DNA of 64,000 nt from Ralstonia pickettii DTP0602 (GCA_000471925.1 CP006667.1:1054001-1118000); one strand, 5' to 3'. Positions 1 through 9,243 are shown, counted from the first letter of the stretch. The notes: generated by a model not told the origin, from the sequence alone. Translations and numbers: made by a program.

Positions 1-89
1 AGAGTCGATCACACGCCGGTACGGTTGACCCTGCGAGGTCGGTTCTGACGCACTGCGACAATATGCCACACGGTGTTGTCGCACCCGGC

Positions 90-112
90 AAAGCCGCGCA
101 ATGCGCGGCTTT
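90..112. terminator. Hairpin, possible terminator of a gene left of the window
   Basis: The arms AAAGCCGCGC (90-99) and GCGCGGCTTT (103-112) are perfectly complementary over 10 bp with a 3-base loop. There are short T and A runs on the two flanks but no long T-tract. It could act in either direction. It most likely ends a gene outside the window. Confidence 0.45.
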
Positions 113-141
113 CTGCATATTTACATACGGATTTTGTGACG

Positions 142-155
142 TTGACGCCGATCAA
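142..155. promoter_or_regulatory. FNR/Anr-type dyad upstream of cyoA
   Basis: The sequence TTGAC-GCCG-ATCAA matches the FNR/Anr consensus TTGAT-N4-ATCAA at 9 of 10 defined bases. Anr/FNR repression of cyo operons under low oxygen is known in Pseudomonas and E. coli. The site lies about 480 bp before the cyoA start, so a link to cyo needs either a long leader or action on a gene to the left. Confidence 0.4.
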
Positions 156-637
156 GACTCGCGCTGCGGTCAGCGTTGTCGATTGTCCGTTCAGCCGAAC
201 AGTGTGTTCTGTGGCGTTGGGTTTACCCGTAATGTTGCGTTGCGGTACAGTCGCGCCCACGATGTTTTACGTGTTGCACTCCCCGGCCGAAAACCGCGCC
301 TGCCATGAAGGCAGGTCCGTCGGGAAGTGCAAAAACCTCGTATTCCAACGCTACCCGGCCGCTGTACTGAGCCGGGACCGTTCGCGGTTTCGGCCACCAG
401 GTGCCGCAGCGCCGGCAAGGTCCCACAGGGCCTGCAGCGCGCGCAGTCAGTTGTCCTTCCGTGTTCATGGCGTTGCAAGGCCGCATGGTCCTCCGGCGTT
501 AGATCCGCCGCCCGACCGCAACGCCAGCTAAGGACACGTCCTTCCGGTTTTCCCATAGCCCCACGCCTCTTGCGCGAGCATCAGGCGGTTTAGCCACGCT
601 TTTGCCCAAAGCGCGGTGTAACCAAACCAGTCGTGAC

Positions 638-1606
638 ATGAAGAAACCCATACTGCCGCGTTGGACGCGGTTCCTGCCCTGCCTCGGCCTGCTCCTGCTC
701 GCTGGCTGCAACATGACGCTGCTCGACCCGAAGGGGCAGGTCGGCGTCGACATCAAAGGCATCATCCTGATCGCCACCTGGCTCATGCTGCTGGTGGTGG
801 TCCCGGTGATCGTGCTGACGCTGTGGTTTGCGTGGAAGTACCGCGCCAGCAATACCTCGGCACGCTATGAACCCGACTGGTCGCACTCCACCGCGATCGA
901 AGTGGTGGTATGGCTGATCCCCTGCCTGATCATCATTGCGCTGGGCATCATCACCTGGAAGTCCTCGCACGACCTGGACCCCTATAAGCCGCTCGAATCC
1001 AACAAGAAGCCGGTCACCATCGAGGTGGTGGCGCTGAACTGGAAGTGGCTGTTCATCTATCCGGAACTGAAGATCGCCACGGTCAACCAGATCGCCTTCC
1101 CGGTCGACACCCCGGTGAACTTCAAGATCACCTCGGATTCGATCATGAATTCGTTCTTCATCCCGCAACTGGGCAGCCAGGTGTACGCCATGGCAGGGAT
1201 GCAGACCAAGCTGCACCTGATCGCCAACGAAGCCGGCTCGTATGACGGCGTTTCCGCCAACTACAGCGGCGGCGGCTTCTCGGGCATGAAGTTCAAGGCC
1301 CTCGCCATGTCGAACTACGAGTTCGACCAGTGGGTCGCCAAGGTTCGCGCCTCGTCCACCGAACTGGGCGTTGAAGGCTACCAGACGCTGGCACAACCCA
1401 GCGAGAAGGAGCCGGTCACGTACTACGGCAAGGTGGAAGACCAGCTCTTCCACAGCATCCTGCACAAGTACATGGGCCAAAGCGGCGCCGCGCTGGCCGC
1501 CGACGGGTTCAAGGGCGGCCCGATCTGCACGTCGCGCAACACCCTCGGTGAAAAGCAGCTGTCGATGACCACGCCGGTGAAGCCGACGCTGGGCGCGCAA
1601 TCCTAG
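638..1606 (+). CDS. cyoA: Cytochrome bo3 ubiquinol oxidase subunit II
   Basis: This is subunit II of the quinol oxidase that passes electrons from ubiquinol to oxygen in the inner membrane. The 322-residue protein starts with a lipoprotein signal (lipobox LLAGC, Cys near residue 24). Two transmembrane segments follow, near 45-65 and 90-112, and then a periplasmic cupredoxin domain. The conserved WLFIYPE and [11 protein letters not shown] stretches are those of CyoA. I see no CuA ligand set, as expected for a quinol rather than cytochrome c oxidase. I chose the ATG at 638 because it places the signal peptide at the N-terminus; a TTG at 602 would add 12 unlikely residues. It is the first gene of cyoABCD. 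Confidence 0.95.
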   Translation: MKKPILPRWTRFLPCLGLLLLAGCNMTLLDPKGQVGVDIKGIILIATWLMLLVVVPVIVLTLWFAWKYRASNTSARYEPDWSHSTAIEVVVWLIPCLIIIALGIITWKSSHDLDPYKPLESNKKPVTIEVVALNWKWLFIYPELKIATVNQIAFPVDTPVNFKITSDSIMNSFFIPQLGSQVYAMAGMQTKLHLIANEAGSYDGVSANYSGGGFSGMKFKALAMSNYEFDQWVAKVRASSTELGVEGYQTLAQPSEKEPVTYYGKVEDQLFHSILHKYMGQSGAALAADGFKGGPICTSRNTLGEKQLSMTTPVKPTLGAQS

Positions 1607-1614
1607 GAGCAATG

Positions 1615-3588
1615 ATGTTTGGCAAGTTGAGTTTGTCGGCGATTCCGTTTCATGAGCCGATCATCATGGTCGTTCTGGCTGGCATCGCCCTGGGCGGTGC
1701 CGCGCTGCTAGGCGCGATCACCTATTTCAAGAAGTGGGGCTATCTCTGGAACGAGTGGTTCACCTCGGTCGACCACAAGAAGATCGGCGTGATGTACTGC
1801 CTGGTCGCCCTGGTCATGCTGCTGCGCGGCTTCGCCGACGCGGTCATGATGCGTACCCAGCTGGCGCTCGCCACGAATGGCGCGACCGGCGTTCTGCCGC
1901 CTGAGCACTACGACCAGATCTTCACCGCCCACGGCGTGATCATGATCTTCTTCGTGGCCATGCCGCTGATGACCGGCCTGATGAACCTGGTCGTGCCGCT
2001 GCAGATCGGCGCGCGCGACGTGGCCTTCCCGTTCCTGAACACGCTGAGCTTCTGGCTGTTCGTGTCGGGCGCCATGCTGGTCAATGTCTCGCTGGGCGTC
2101 GGTGAATTCGCCAAGACCGGCTGGCTGGCCTACCCGCCGCTGTCGGGCCTGGACTACAGCCCTGGGGTAGGGGTGGACTATTACCTCTGGAGCTTGCAGA
2201 TCTCCGGCCTCGGCACGCTGCTGACCGGCGTGAACTTCCTGGTGACCATCATGCGCATGCGCGCGCCTGGCATGACGCTGATGCGCATGCCGGTGTTCAC
2301 CTGGACCGCGCTGTGCACCAACGTGCTGATCGTGGCCGCCTTCCCGGTGCTGACCGTGACCCTGGCGCTGCTGGGCCTGGATCGCTACGCCGGTACGCAC
2401 TTCTTCACGAACGACGGTGGCGGCAACGCCATGATGTACGTGAACCTGATCTGGATCTGGGGCCACCCCGAGGTGTACATCCTGATCCTGCCGGCGTTCG
2501 GTATCTTCTCTGAAGTCATCGCCACGTTCTCGGGCAAGAAGCTGTTCGGCTACAAGGGCATGGTGTACGCGACCGCCGCGATCATGGTGCTGTCGTTCAT
2601 CGTGTGGCTACACCACTTCTTCACGATGGGCTCGGGCGCCAATGTCAACGCGTTCTTCGGCATCACGACCATGATCATCTCCATCCCGACCGGGGTGAAG
2701 ATCTTCAACTGGCTGTTCACGATGTACCGCGGCCGGGTCCAGATGACCTCGCCGGTGCTGTGGACGCTGGGCTTCATGATCACCTTCGTGATCGGTGGCA
2801 TGACCGGCGTGCTGATGGCCGTGCCGGCTGCCGACTTCGTGCTGCACAACAGCCTGTTCCTGATCGCCCACTTCCACAACGTGATCATCGGCGGCGTGCT
2901 GTTCGGCTACCTGGCCGGCATCACCTACTGGTGGCCGAAGGCGTTCGGCTTCACGCTGAACGAGCGCCTGGGCAAGTGCGCCTTCTGGTGCTGGCTGGTC
3001 GGTTTCTACTTCGCCTTCATGCCGCTGTACGTGCTGGGCCTGATGGGCATGACCCGCCGCCTGAACCATACCGACAACCCGGCCTGGACGCCGTGGCTGT
3101 ACCTGGCCGTGGTCGGCGTGGTGTTCGTGGCACTGGGCATCTTCTTCCAGGTGCTGCAGATCGTCGTGTCGATCCGCGACCGCAAGAAGCTGGCCGACGT
3201 GACCGGCGACCCGTGGGGCGGCCGCACCCTGGAGTGGGCCACCTCGTCGCCGCCGCCGTTCTACAACTTCGCGCACACCCCGGTGGTGCGTGACCTGGAC
3301 GCGTTCGCCGACATGAAGGCCCGTGGCGAGACGCTGCCGACCGAAGGCTACGAGAAGATCCACATGCCCAAGAACACGGGCGCGGGCTTCATCATCGGCG
3401 CCTTCAGCCTGGTGTTCGGCTTTGCCCTGACCTGGCATATCTGGTGGATGGCCATCGTTGGCCTGGTGGGCATGATCTGGGCGTTTATCCACCGCAGCAA
3501 CGACGACCATATCGACTACTACGTGCCGGCCACCGAGGTCGAGCAGATCGAAACGCGCCAACTGCAGCGCATTGCTTCGCAGGCCTAA
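1615..3588 (+). CDS. cyoB: Cytochrome bo3 ubiquinol oxidase subunit I
   Basis: This is the catalytic haem-copper subunit, which carries the low-spin haem and the haem-CuB centre where oxygen is reduced and protons are pumped. The 657-residue, many-helix protein has the GHPEVYI loop and the LHHFFTMG and [10 protein letters not shown] histidine motifs that bind CuB and the haems. It aligns along its length with E. coli CyoB from the first residues (MFGKLSL). Two ATGs are adjacent; AGGAG at 1605-1609 is better spaced from the second (1615) than from 1612. It follows cyoA by 8 bases. Confidence 0.97.
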   Translation: MFGKLSLSAIPFHEPIIMVVLAGIALGGAALLGAITYFKKWGYLWNEWFTSVDHKKIGVMYCLVALVMLLRGFADAVMMRTQLALATNGATGVLPPEHYDQIFTAHGVIMIFFVAMPLMTGLMNLVVPLQIGARDVAFPFLNTLSFWLFVSGAMLVNVSLGVGEFAKTGWLAYPPLSGLDYSPGVGVDYYLWSLQISGLGTLLTGVNFLVTIMRMRAPGMTLMRMPVFTWTALCTNVLIVAAFPVLTVTLALLGLDRYAGTHFFTNDGGGNAMMYVNLIWIWGHPEVYILILPAFGIFSEVIATFSGKKLFGYKGMVYATAAIMVLSFIVWLHHFFTMGSGANVNAFFGITTMIISIPTGVKIFNWLFTMYRGRVQMTSPVLWTLGFMITFVIGGMTGVLMAVPAADFVLHNSLFLIAHFHNVIIGGVLFGYLAGITYWWPKAFGFTLNERLGKCAFWCWLVGFYFAFMPLYVLGLMGMTRRLNHTDNPAWTPWLYLAVVGVVFVALGIFFQVLQIVVSIRDRKKLADVTGDPWGGRTLEWATSSPPPFYNFAHTPVVRDLDAFADMKARGETLPTEGYEKIHMPKNTGAGFIIGAFSLVFGFALTWHIWWMAIVGLVGMIWAFIHRSNDDHIDYYVPATEVEQIETRQLQRIASQA

Positions 3589-3593
3589 GAACC

Positions 3594-4238
3594 ATGTCGA
3601 CTCAAGTCCTAGACCGCATCCCCGCGCAGGCCGGCGCCTCGGCTCACGCCGACGCCCATGGCCATGACCATGCGCACCACGATACCAGTGCCAATACGGT
3701 GTATGGCTTCTGGATCTACCTGATGAGCGACTGCATCATCTTCGCCGGACTGTTCGCGGCCTTCGCCGTGCTGCGCGGCGAAGTGGCAGGCGGCCCGTCG
3801 GGCAAGGAGCTGTTCGAGCTCAACTACGTGCTGGTGGAGACCTTCATCCTGCTGTTCTCCTCGATCACGTACGGCATGGCGATGATCTCGCTGCAGAACC
3901 GCAGCCTGAGCCGCGTGCAGGTGTGGCTCGGCATCACGTTCCTGCTGGGTCTGGCCTTCATGGCGATGGAAATCAACGAGTTCCACCACCTGATCGCCGA
4001 AGGCGCCGGCCCGGGCCGCAGCGCGTTCCTGTCGTCGTTCTTCACGCTGGTCGGCACCCACGGCCTGCACGTCGCCAGCGGCATGCTGTGGATGATCGTG
4101 CTGATGTGGCAACTGGCCAGGAAGGGCATCACCCCAACGCTGGTCAAGCGCCTGACTTGCCTGTCGCTGTTCTGGCACTTCCTGGACGTGGTCTGGATCG
4201 GCGTCTTTACCGTGGTCTACCTGATGGGAGCAGTGTGA
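3594..4238 (+). CDS. cyoC: Cytochrome bo3 ubiquinol oxidase subunit III
   Basis: This is subunit III of the bo3 oxidase, a five-helix membrane protein of the haem-copper oxidase subunit III family that stabilises the complex. It has 214 residues. The His/Asp-rich cytoplasmic N-terminus (residues about 17-31) resembles that of E. coli CyoC. The [13 protein letters not shown] and [11 protein letters not shown] motifs are typical of the family. The ATG at 3594 lies 5 bases after the cyoB stop. The stop codon overlaps the cyoD start as TGATG. Confidence 0.95.
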   Translation: MSTQVLDRIPAQAGASAHADAHGHDHAHHDTSANTVYGFWIYLMSDCIIFAGLFAAFAVLRGEVAGGPSGKELFELNYVLVETFILLFSSITYGMAMISLQNRSLSRVQVWLGITFLLGLAFMAMEINEFHHLIAEGAGPGRSAFLSSFFTLVGTHGLHVASGMLWMIVLMWQLARKGITPTLVKRLTCLSLFWHFLDVVWIGVFTVVYLMGAV

Positions 4239-4603
4239 TGGCACAACACAACGCACCGGCGGCGCATGGCGCCCACGACTCGCACGCGCATGCCTCGCAT
4301 GACACCCATGCCAGCTTCAAGTCGTACGCGATCGGCTTTATCCTGGCCGTGATCCTGACCGTGATCCCGTTCAAGCTCGTGATGGGCGGGACCATGGACA
4401 AGGGCACCATCCTCTGGATCATCCTGGGCATGGCCGCGGTCCAGATCCTGGTCCACCTGAAGTACTTCCTGCACCTGGACTCGTCGTCCGAGCAGCGCAG
4501 CAACGTGGTCGCGCTGCTGTTCACGGTGCTGGTGCTGGTGATCGTGCTGGCGGGTTCGCTGTGGATCATGCACAACCTGAATACCAACATGATGGTGATG
4601 TAA
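4238..4603 (+). CDS. cyoD: Cytochrome bo3 ubiquinol oxidase subunit IV
   Basis: This is subunit IV, a small three-helix membrane protein that aids assembly of the CuB site. Its 121 residues include a His-rich N-terminus (about 1-27), then FKSYAIGFILAVILTVIPF and two more helices, with the HLKYFLHLD motif between them. It starts inside the cyoC stop codon (TGATG), which implies translational coupling. It is the last gene of the operon: no cyoE haem O synthase follows, so that function must be encoded elsewhere. Confidence 0.94.
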   Translation: MAQHNAPAAHGAHDSHAHASHDTHASFKSYAIGFILAVILTVIPFKLVMGGTMDKGTILWIILGMAAVQILVHLKYFLHLDSSSEQRSNVVALLFTVLVLVIVLAGSLWIMHNLNTNMMVM

Positions 4604-4625
4604 GGACTGAAGTCCTGGCATCGAG

Positions 4626-4657
4626 AAACGGGGCCCCGCGAGGGGCCCCGTTTTTTT
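4626..4657 (+). terminator. Rho-independent terminator of cyoABCD
   Basis: A perfect 12-bp stem (AAACGGGGCCCC at 4626-4637 with GGGGCCCCGTTT at 4642-4653) closes on a GCGA tetraloop. It is followed by an unbroken run of T to 4657. It lies 22 bases after the cyoD stop. Confidence 0.93.
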
Positions 4658-4797
4658 GCTGCGTGGCTTCGCTACAGCCTTAGGGTTTGAACGTATCTAC
4701 GGGTTTAAGTGTGCGCTTAATATCCGGGCGGGACGCGCACCCCCCGTATGGGTCCGCCCGGTTCTGGCGCACGCCTTCGTCGTGATCGCGCACGCGA

Positions 4798-4869
4798 TGC
4801 ACTGTGGGTGCACGCATTTGTGCCGGCGCACTGTCTCAGTGCGCACGTGCAATGCACGCCCATGGTGCG
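4798..4869. promoter_or_regulatory. NtrC-like dyads upstream of the urt-ure promoter
   Basis: Three dyads of the GCAC...GTGC type lie 100-165 bp before the predicted transcription start. They are GCGCACTGTCTCAGTGCGC (4826-4844), TGCACGCCCATGGTGCG (4853-4869), and a shorter-spaced TGCAC-N5-GTGCA (4798-4812). The first two keep the GCAC-N7-GTGC spacing of NtrC enhancer sites, and their centres are 26 bp apart. Position and type fit an NtrC enhancer for the sigma-54 promoter at 4940. This is motif inference. Confidence 0.6.
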
Positions 4870-4939
4870 CGCAGGGGTCGCCGGCCTCGTCGCGCCACGC
4901 CGGCCGCCAGTATCCGGCCTCAAACCGCCAGGACTCCAA

Positions 4940-4955
4940 TGGCACGCTAGTTGCA
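4940..4955 (+). promoter_or_regulatory. Sigma-54 promoter of the urt-ure cluster
   Basis: TGGCACG-CTAG-TTGCA is an essentially perfect -24/-12 element (consensus TGGCACG-N4-TTGCA/T). Transcription should begin near 4965, leaving a leader of about 45 bases before urtA. Sigma-54 with NtrC is the known route for nitrogen-limitation control of urea uptake and urease genes. The 4658-5010 gap also holds an imperfect inverted repeat (4724-4734 / 4752-4761). Confidence 0.85.
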
Positions 4956-5010
4956 GAAGCATCACCCGGGGAGCGTAGTCCCTGACTAACACCATAAACG
5001 GGAGCTGCAA

Positions 5011-6267
5011 ATGCAACGACGTGACATGCTGAAGCTGTCGGCCATCGCCGCCGCGGCAATGATCGGTATCAGCCCGCTGGCCATGGCGCAGTCCAAGGAA
5101 CCGATCAAGGTCGGTATCCTGCACTCGCTGTCCGGCACGATGGCCATCTCGGAAACGTCGCTGAAAGACGTGGCCCTGATGACCATCGACGAGATCAACA
5201 AGAGCGGCGGCGTGCTCGGCCGCAAGCTCGAGCCGGTGGTGGTGGACCCGGCCTCCAACTGGCCGCTGTTCGCGGAGAAGGCGCGCCAGCTGGTCAGCAA
5301 GGACAAGGTTGCGGTGACCTTCGGCTGCTGGACCTCCGTGTCGCGCAAGTCGGTGCTCCCGGTCTATGAGGAACTGAACTCGCTGCTGTTCTACCCGGTG
5401 CAGTATGAAGGCGAGGAAATGTCCAAGAACGTCTTCTACACCGGCGCGGCGCCCAACCAGCAGGCGATCCCGGCGGTGGAATACCTGATGAGCAAGGAAG
5501 GTGGCGGCGCCAAGCGCTTCTACTTGCTGGGCACTGACTACGTCTACCCGCGCACCACCAACAAGATCCTGCGCGCCTTCCTGAAGAGCAAGGGCGTTGC
5601 CGACAAGGACATCGAAGAGGTCTACACGCCGTTTGGCCACAGCGACTACCAGACCATCGTCGCCAATATCAAGAAGTTCTCGCAGGGCGGCAAGACCGCG
5701 GTGATCTCGACCATCAACGGCGACTCCAACGTGCCGTTCTACAAGGAACTGGGCAACGCCGGCCTGAAGGCCAAGGACGTGCCGGTGGTGGCGTTCTCGG
5801 TGGGTGAGGAGGAACTGCGCGGCATCGACACCAAGCCGCTGGTTGGCCACCTGGCCGCGTGGAACTACTTCATGTCGGTCAAGAACCCCGAGAACGACGC
5901 CTTCCGCAAGCAGTGGGCGGCGTGGGTCAAGGCCAACAACCTGCCGGGCGGCGACAAGCGCGTGACCAACGACCCGATGGAAGCCACCTACGTGGGCATC
6001 AAGATGTGGGCGCAGGCCGTGAAGAAGGCCGGGTCCACCGACGCCGACAAGGTGCGTGCGGCGATGTACGGCCAGACCTTCAAGGCGCCGGACGGCTTCA
6101 CGCTGACCATGGGCGAGAACCACCACCTGTACAAGCCAGTGATGATCGGCGAAGTGAAGGGCGATGGCCAGTTCTCGGTGGTGTGGAAGACGCCGAAGGC
6201 GGTGCGCGCGCAGCCGTGGAGCCCGTTTATCACGGGTAATGAAGGCAAGCCGGACAAGGTGATGTAA
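5011..6267 (+). CDS. urtA: Urea ABC transporter, periplasmic urea-binding protein
   Basis: This is the solute-binding component that captures urea in the periplasm and delivers it to UrtBC. The 418-residue protein opens with an RR-containing signal peptide (MQRRDMLKL, likely cleaved after AMA near residue 26). The mature part is a type I periplasmic binding protein of the amide/urea branch of the LivJ family. The motifs KVGILHSLSGTMAISE, FGCWTSVSRKSVLPV and LFYPVQYEGEE are the usual UrtA signatures. GGGAG lies about 8 bases before the ATG. It is the first gene after the sigma-54 promoter. Confidence 0.95.
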   Translation: MQRRDMLKLSAIAAAAMIGISPLAMAQSKEPIKVGILHSLSGTMAISETSLKDVALMTIDEINKSGGVLGRKLEPVVVDPASNWPLFAEKARQLVSKDKVAVTFGCWTSVSRKSVLPVYEELNSLLFYPVQYEGEEMSKNVFYTGAAPNQQAIPAVEYLMSKEGGGAKRFYLLGTDYVYPRTTNKILRAFLKSKGVADKDIEEVYTPFGHSDYQTIVANIKKFSQGGKTAVISTINGDSNVPFYKELGNAGLKAKDVPVVAFSVGEEELRGIDTKPLVGHLAAWNYFMSVKNPENDAFRKQWAAWVKANNLPGGDKRVTNDPMEATYVGIKMWAQAVKKAGSTDADKVRAAMYGQTFKAPDGFTLTMGENHHLYKPVMIGEVKGDGQFSVVWKTPKAVRAQPWSPFITGNEGKPDKVM

Positions 6268-6283
6268 GCGGACGCAAGTCCGT
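6268..6283 (+). other. Intercistronic hairpin after urtA
   Basis: CGGAC (6269-6273) and GTCCG (6278-6282) form a stem on a GCAA tetraloop, directly after the urtA stop and without a T-tract. Such a hairpin can protect the 3' end of a binding-protein message and allow urtA to exceed the permease genes. The role is inferred. Confidence 0.4.
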
Positions 6284-6362
6284 CTCCCTGGCGATAGCTT
6301 CCTGCTCCCGCAAGGCGGGGGAGGGAAGCGCGTCGCCCCCTTCTCGCACACCAGAACAACAA

Positions 6363-6401
6363 GGCGCATAAGCGCCGCCACTCCGCCAGCCCTTATGCGC
6401 C
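6363..6401 (+). promoter_or_regulatory. Inverted repeat enclosing the urtB start codon
   Basis: GGCGCATAAG (6363-6372) is exactly complementary to CTTATGCGCC (6392-6401), a 10-bp stem with a 19-base loop. The ATG at 6395-6397 lies inside the 3' arm. In RNA the stem would mask that start, which suggests either translational control or a real start at the downstream ATG at 6422. No Shine-Dalgarno sequence precedes 6395. Confidence 0.5.
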
Positions 6402-8038
6402 AACACCTCCCGATAAACGCGATGCCGTGGCTGCGCGCCATGCTGGCAGCGCTGCTGCTGGCCGCGGCGCCGTGGGCCGCGGCGCTGACGCAGGCTGACC
6501 TGAAGCCGCTGGTCGAAGACGATTTCGACGCCAAGACCGCCGCGCTGACCGCGCTGGCGAAGGCACCGCCCGAGCAGGCCGGCCCGATCCTGAAAGCCTT
6601 GCAGGACGATGCGCTGCAATACGCACCATCGGTCGGCATGGTGCGGCAGGACGGCGACAAGACCGTCGATGCGATCACCGGCAAACCAGTCTCGGTGAAG
6701 ACCGACGAACTGGAATCGCTGACCCTGAACAACAGCTTGCGTGCACTGGTCGACAGCGCCGCCAGCAGCCTGCTGCTGCAGTCGCCCGACATCGCGGTGC
6801 GCGCGCAGGCGGTCGCCACGCTGCGCGCCCAGCCGGAAAGCGCCTCGCGCCCCGCGGTCGAAGCCGCGCGCAAGAACGAGGCCGATGCCGGCCTGCGCGC
6901 CAGCCTCGACGTGATCTGGGCCAACCTGGTGCTGGCCGAGCCGGCCGATCCTGCTGCGCATGACGCGCGGCTCGAGGCGATCCGTATCCTCGGCAACGAC
7001 AGCAATCCGCAGAGCCGCCAGAAGCTGGCGCCGCTGGTGGAGCGCGACAGCGCCGGCAACTACCGCGAGCCCGACGCCGACGTTCGCCTGGCCGCCCAGC
7101 AGGCGCTGGACACGCTGCGCAGCGACCAACGCCGCGCCGAGCTGATTGGCAACCTGTTCGCCGGGCTGAGCCTGGGCAGCGTGCTGCTGCTGGCTGCGCT
7201 CGGGCTGGCCATCACCTATGGCCTGATCGGCGTCATCAACATGGCGCACGGCGAGTTCCTGATGATCGGCGCCTATGCCACCTACGTGGTGCAGTCGCTG
7301 TTCCGTGCCTACGCTCCGGGTGCGTTCGACTGGTACCTGCCGGCGGCGCTGCCGGCGTCGTTCCTGGCGGCGGCGGTGGTGGGCTTCGTGCTCGAGCGGC
7401 TGGTGCTGCGCCACCTGTACGGCCGTCCGCTGGAAACGCTGCTGGCCACCTTCGGCGTGAGCCTGCTGCTGATGCAGGCGGTGCGCACGCTGTTCGGCGC
7501 GCAGAACGTCGAAGTGGCCAACCCGGCCTGGATGAGCGGCGGCGTCGAATGGATGCCTGGGCTGGTGATCCCGTACAACCGCATCGTCATCATCCTGTTT
7601 GCGCTGGCCGTGGTGGCGGTGGCGTGGGCGGTGCTGAACCGTACGCGGCTCGGGCTGTTCGTGCGCGCCACCACGCAGAACCGCACCATGGCTGCCTGCG
7701 TCGGCGTGCGTACGTGGAAGGTGGATAGCTATGCCTTTGCCTTCGGCGCCGGCATCGCCGGGCTGGGTGGCTGCGCGCTGTCGCAGATCGGCAATGTCGG
7801 TCCTGACCTAGGCCAGGCTTACATCATCGACTCGTTCATGGTGGTGGTGCTGGGCGGGGTGGGGCAACTGGCGGGGACCATCGTCGGCGCGTTCGGACTG
7901 GGCATCATCAACAAGTTCATCGAGCCGTTCTACGGCGCGGTGCTGGCCAAGATCCTTGTCCTGGTGCTGATCGTGCTCTTCATCCAGAAGCGGCCGCAGG
8001 GACTTTTCGCGCTCAAGGGGCGCAGCGCGGAGGCATGA
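6395..8038 (+). CDS. urtB: Urea ABC transporter, permease UrtB
   Basis: This is one of two membrane permeases of the urea importer. The 547-residue protein has a signal peptide, a helical periplasmic domain of about 230 residues, and a C-terminal LivH-type permease. The permease begins near residue 250 (LIGNLFAGLSLGSVLLLAALGLAITYGLIGVINMAHGEF by motif). The long N-terminal domain is usual for proteobacterial UrtB. The start is uncertain: the ATG at 6395 sits in a hairpin arm, and the ATG at 6422 would give a compact signal peptide (MPWLRAMLAALLLAAAP). The stop overlaps the urtC start. Confidence 0.92.
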   Translation: MRQHLPINAMPWLRAMLAALLLAAAPWAAALTQADLKPLVEDDFDAKTAALTALAKAPPEQAGPILKALQDDALQYAPSVGMVRQDGDKTVDAITGKPVSVKTDELESLTLNNSLRALVDSAASSLLLQSPDIAVRAQAVATLRAQPESASRPAVEAARKNEADAGLRASLDVIWANLVLAEPADPAAHDARLEAIRILGNDSNPQSRQKLAPLVERDSAGNYREPDADVRLAAQQALDTLRSDQRRAELIGNLFAGLSLGSVLLLAALGLAITYGLIGVINMAHGEFLMIGAYATYVVQSLFRAYAPGAFDWYLPAALPASFLAAAVVGFVLERLVLRHLYGRPLETLLATFGVSLLLMQAVRTLFGAQNVEVANPAWMSGGVEWMPGLVIPYNRIVIILFALAVVAVAWAVLNRTRLGLFVRATTQNRTMAACVGVRTWKVDSYAFAFGAGIAGLGGCALSQIGNVGPDLGQAYIIDSFMVVVLGGVGQLAGTIVGAFGLGIINKFIEPFYGAVLAKILVLVLIVLFIQKRPQGLFALKGRSAEA

Positions 8039-9243
8039 TGCAGCGATTCCAATCGAATTCTCCCGCCACGCCGTTCCGGCTGGCGGTGCCAGAGCGCCAG
8101 TCGCTATTCTCGCGGCGCGGCTGGATGATGCTGGTGGCGGTCACGGTGATCGTCGGCATCGGCGTGCCGGTATGCGCGCTGGTGCTGCCGGAGGGCCATC
8201 CGCTGCACCTGTCGGCGTATGCGCTGACGCTGGTCGGCAAGATCATGTGCTTTGCGCTGGCGGCGATCGCGCTGGACCTGGTGTGGGGCTACTGCGGCAT
8301 CCTGAGCCTGGGCCACGGGCTGTTCTTCGCGCTCGGCGGCTATGCCATGGGCATGTACCTGATGCGTTCGATCGGGCGCGAGGGCGTGTACAAGAGCGAC
8401 CTGCCGGACTTCATGGTGTTCCTCGACTGGAAGGAGTTGCCGTGGTTCTGGCATGGCACTGAGCATCTGGGCTTCGCGCTGTTGCTGGTGGTGCTGGTGC
8501 CGGGCGTGCTGGCGTGGCTGTTCGGCTTCTTTGCCTTCCGCTCGCGCATCAAGGGCGTGTACCTGTCGATCATCACGCAGGCAATGACGTATGCAGCGAT
8601 GCTGCTGTTCTTCCGCAACGAGACCGGCTTTGGCGGCAACAACGGCTTTACCGACTTCAAACGCATCGCGGGCTTTGCCATCGCCGCGCCGCAAACGCGT
8701 ACGGTGCTGTTCGTGCTGACCTTCCTGGCGCTGCTGGCCGGGTTTGTCGCCTGCCGCTATATCGTTACCTCGAAGCTCGGCCGCGTTGTCACCGCGGTGC
8801 GCGATGCCGAGATGCGCGTGATGTTCTCCGGCTACAACCCGCTCGGCTACAAGCTGTTCGTGTGGACCTTCTCCGCTGTGCTGTGCGGCATCGCAGGTGC
8901 GTTGTATGTGCCGCAGGTCGGCATCATCAACCCCGGCGAGATGTCGCCCGGCAACTCGATCGAAATGGCCGTCTGGGTAGCCGTGGGCGGGCGCGGCACG
9001 CTGATCGGGCCGGTGATCGGCGCCTTCCTGGTCAATGGCGCCAAGACCGTCTTCACGGCCCACTTTGCCGAGTACTGGCTGTTCCTGTTGGGCGCGATGT
9101 TCGTGCTGGTGACGCTGTACTTGCCCGACGGCGTGACCGGCTTGTGGAATCGCCTGCGCGAGCGACGCGCGGCTGCTGCGCCGCCTGCACCAGAACCTGT
9201 TTCCGCGCCTGCCGTGGCGGCCCGCACCGGAGGTGAAGCATGA
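8035..9243 (+). CDS. urtC: Urea ABC transporter, permease UrtC
   Basis: This is the second permease, of the LivM family, pairing with UrtB. The 402-residue protein has about ten hydrophobic segments and the motifs DLVWGYCGILSLGHGLFFALGGY and GRVVTAVRDAEMRVMFSGYNP. GGAGG at 8029-8033 precedes two adjacent ATGs (8035 and 8038), and either may be used. The gene overlaps urtB by 4 bases and urtD by 4 bases (ATGA), so the three are probably co-translated. Confidence 0.93.
   Translation: MMQRFQSNSPATPFRLAVPERQSLFSRRGWMMLVAVTVIVGIGVPVCALVLPEGHPLHLSAYALTLVGKIMCFALAAIALDLVWGYCGILSLGHGLFFALGGYAMGMYLMRSIGREGVYKSDLPDFMVFLDWKELPWFWHGTEHLGFALLLVVLVPGVLAWLFGFFAFRSRIKGVYLSIITQAMTYAAMLLFFRNETGFGGNNGFTDFKRIAGFAIAAPQTRTVLFVLTFLALLAGFVACRYIVTSKLGRVVTAVRDAEMRVMFSGYNPLGYKLFVWTFSAVLCGIAGALYVPQVGIINPGEMSPGNSIEMAVWVAVGGRGTLIGPVIGAFLVNGAKTVFTAHFAEYWLFLLGAMFVLVTLYLPDGVTGLWNRLRERRAAAAPPAPEPVSAPAVAARTGGEA

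Larger units (their letters stand above)
1..637. other. Non-coding region upstream of cyoA
   Basis: No convincing protein gene is present: the short open frames overlap each other on both strands and none shows a recognisable domain. The region holds a strong hairpin (90-112), an FNR-like dyad (142-155) and a small hairpin (299-315, CCTGCC/GGCAGG arms). The cyo promoter should lie here, but I could not fix a convincing -35/-10 pair. The hairpin at 90-112 may end a gene that lies left of the window. Confidence 0.6.

Noticed and set aside
602..637. TTG start for cyoA at 602
   Set aside because: It adds 12 residues before the lipoprotein signal peptide. The ATG at 638 gives the expected signal.
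4658..4797. Possible extra gene or small RNA between the cyo terminator and the NtrC dyads
   Set aside because: No start with a ribosome site, no promoter-terminator pair and no family motif were found; only an imperfect inverted repeat is present.
4717..7059. A 780-codon open frame on the minus strand opposite urtA/urtB
   Set aside because: It is antisense to genes with clear family motifs, is Arg/Ala/His-rich without recognisable domains, and results from the third-position GC bias of the true genes. The same holds for long minus-strand frames at 12910-14961, 47405-49540 and 49633-51864.
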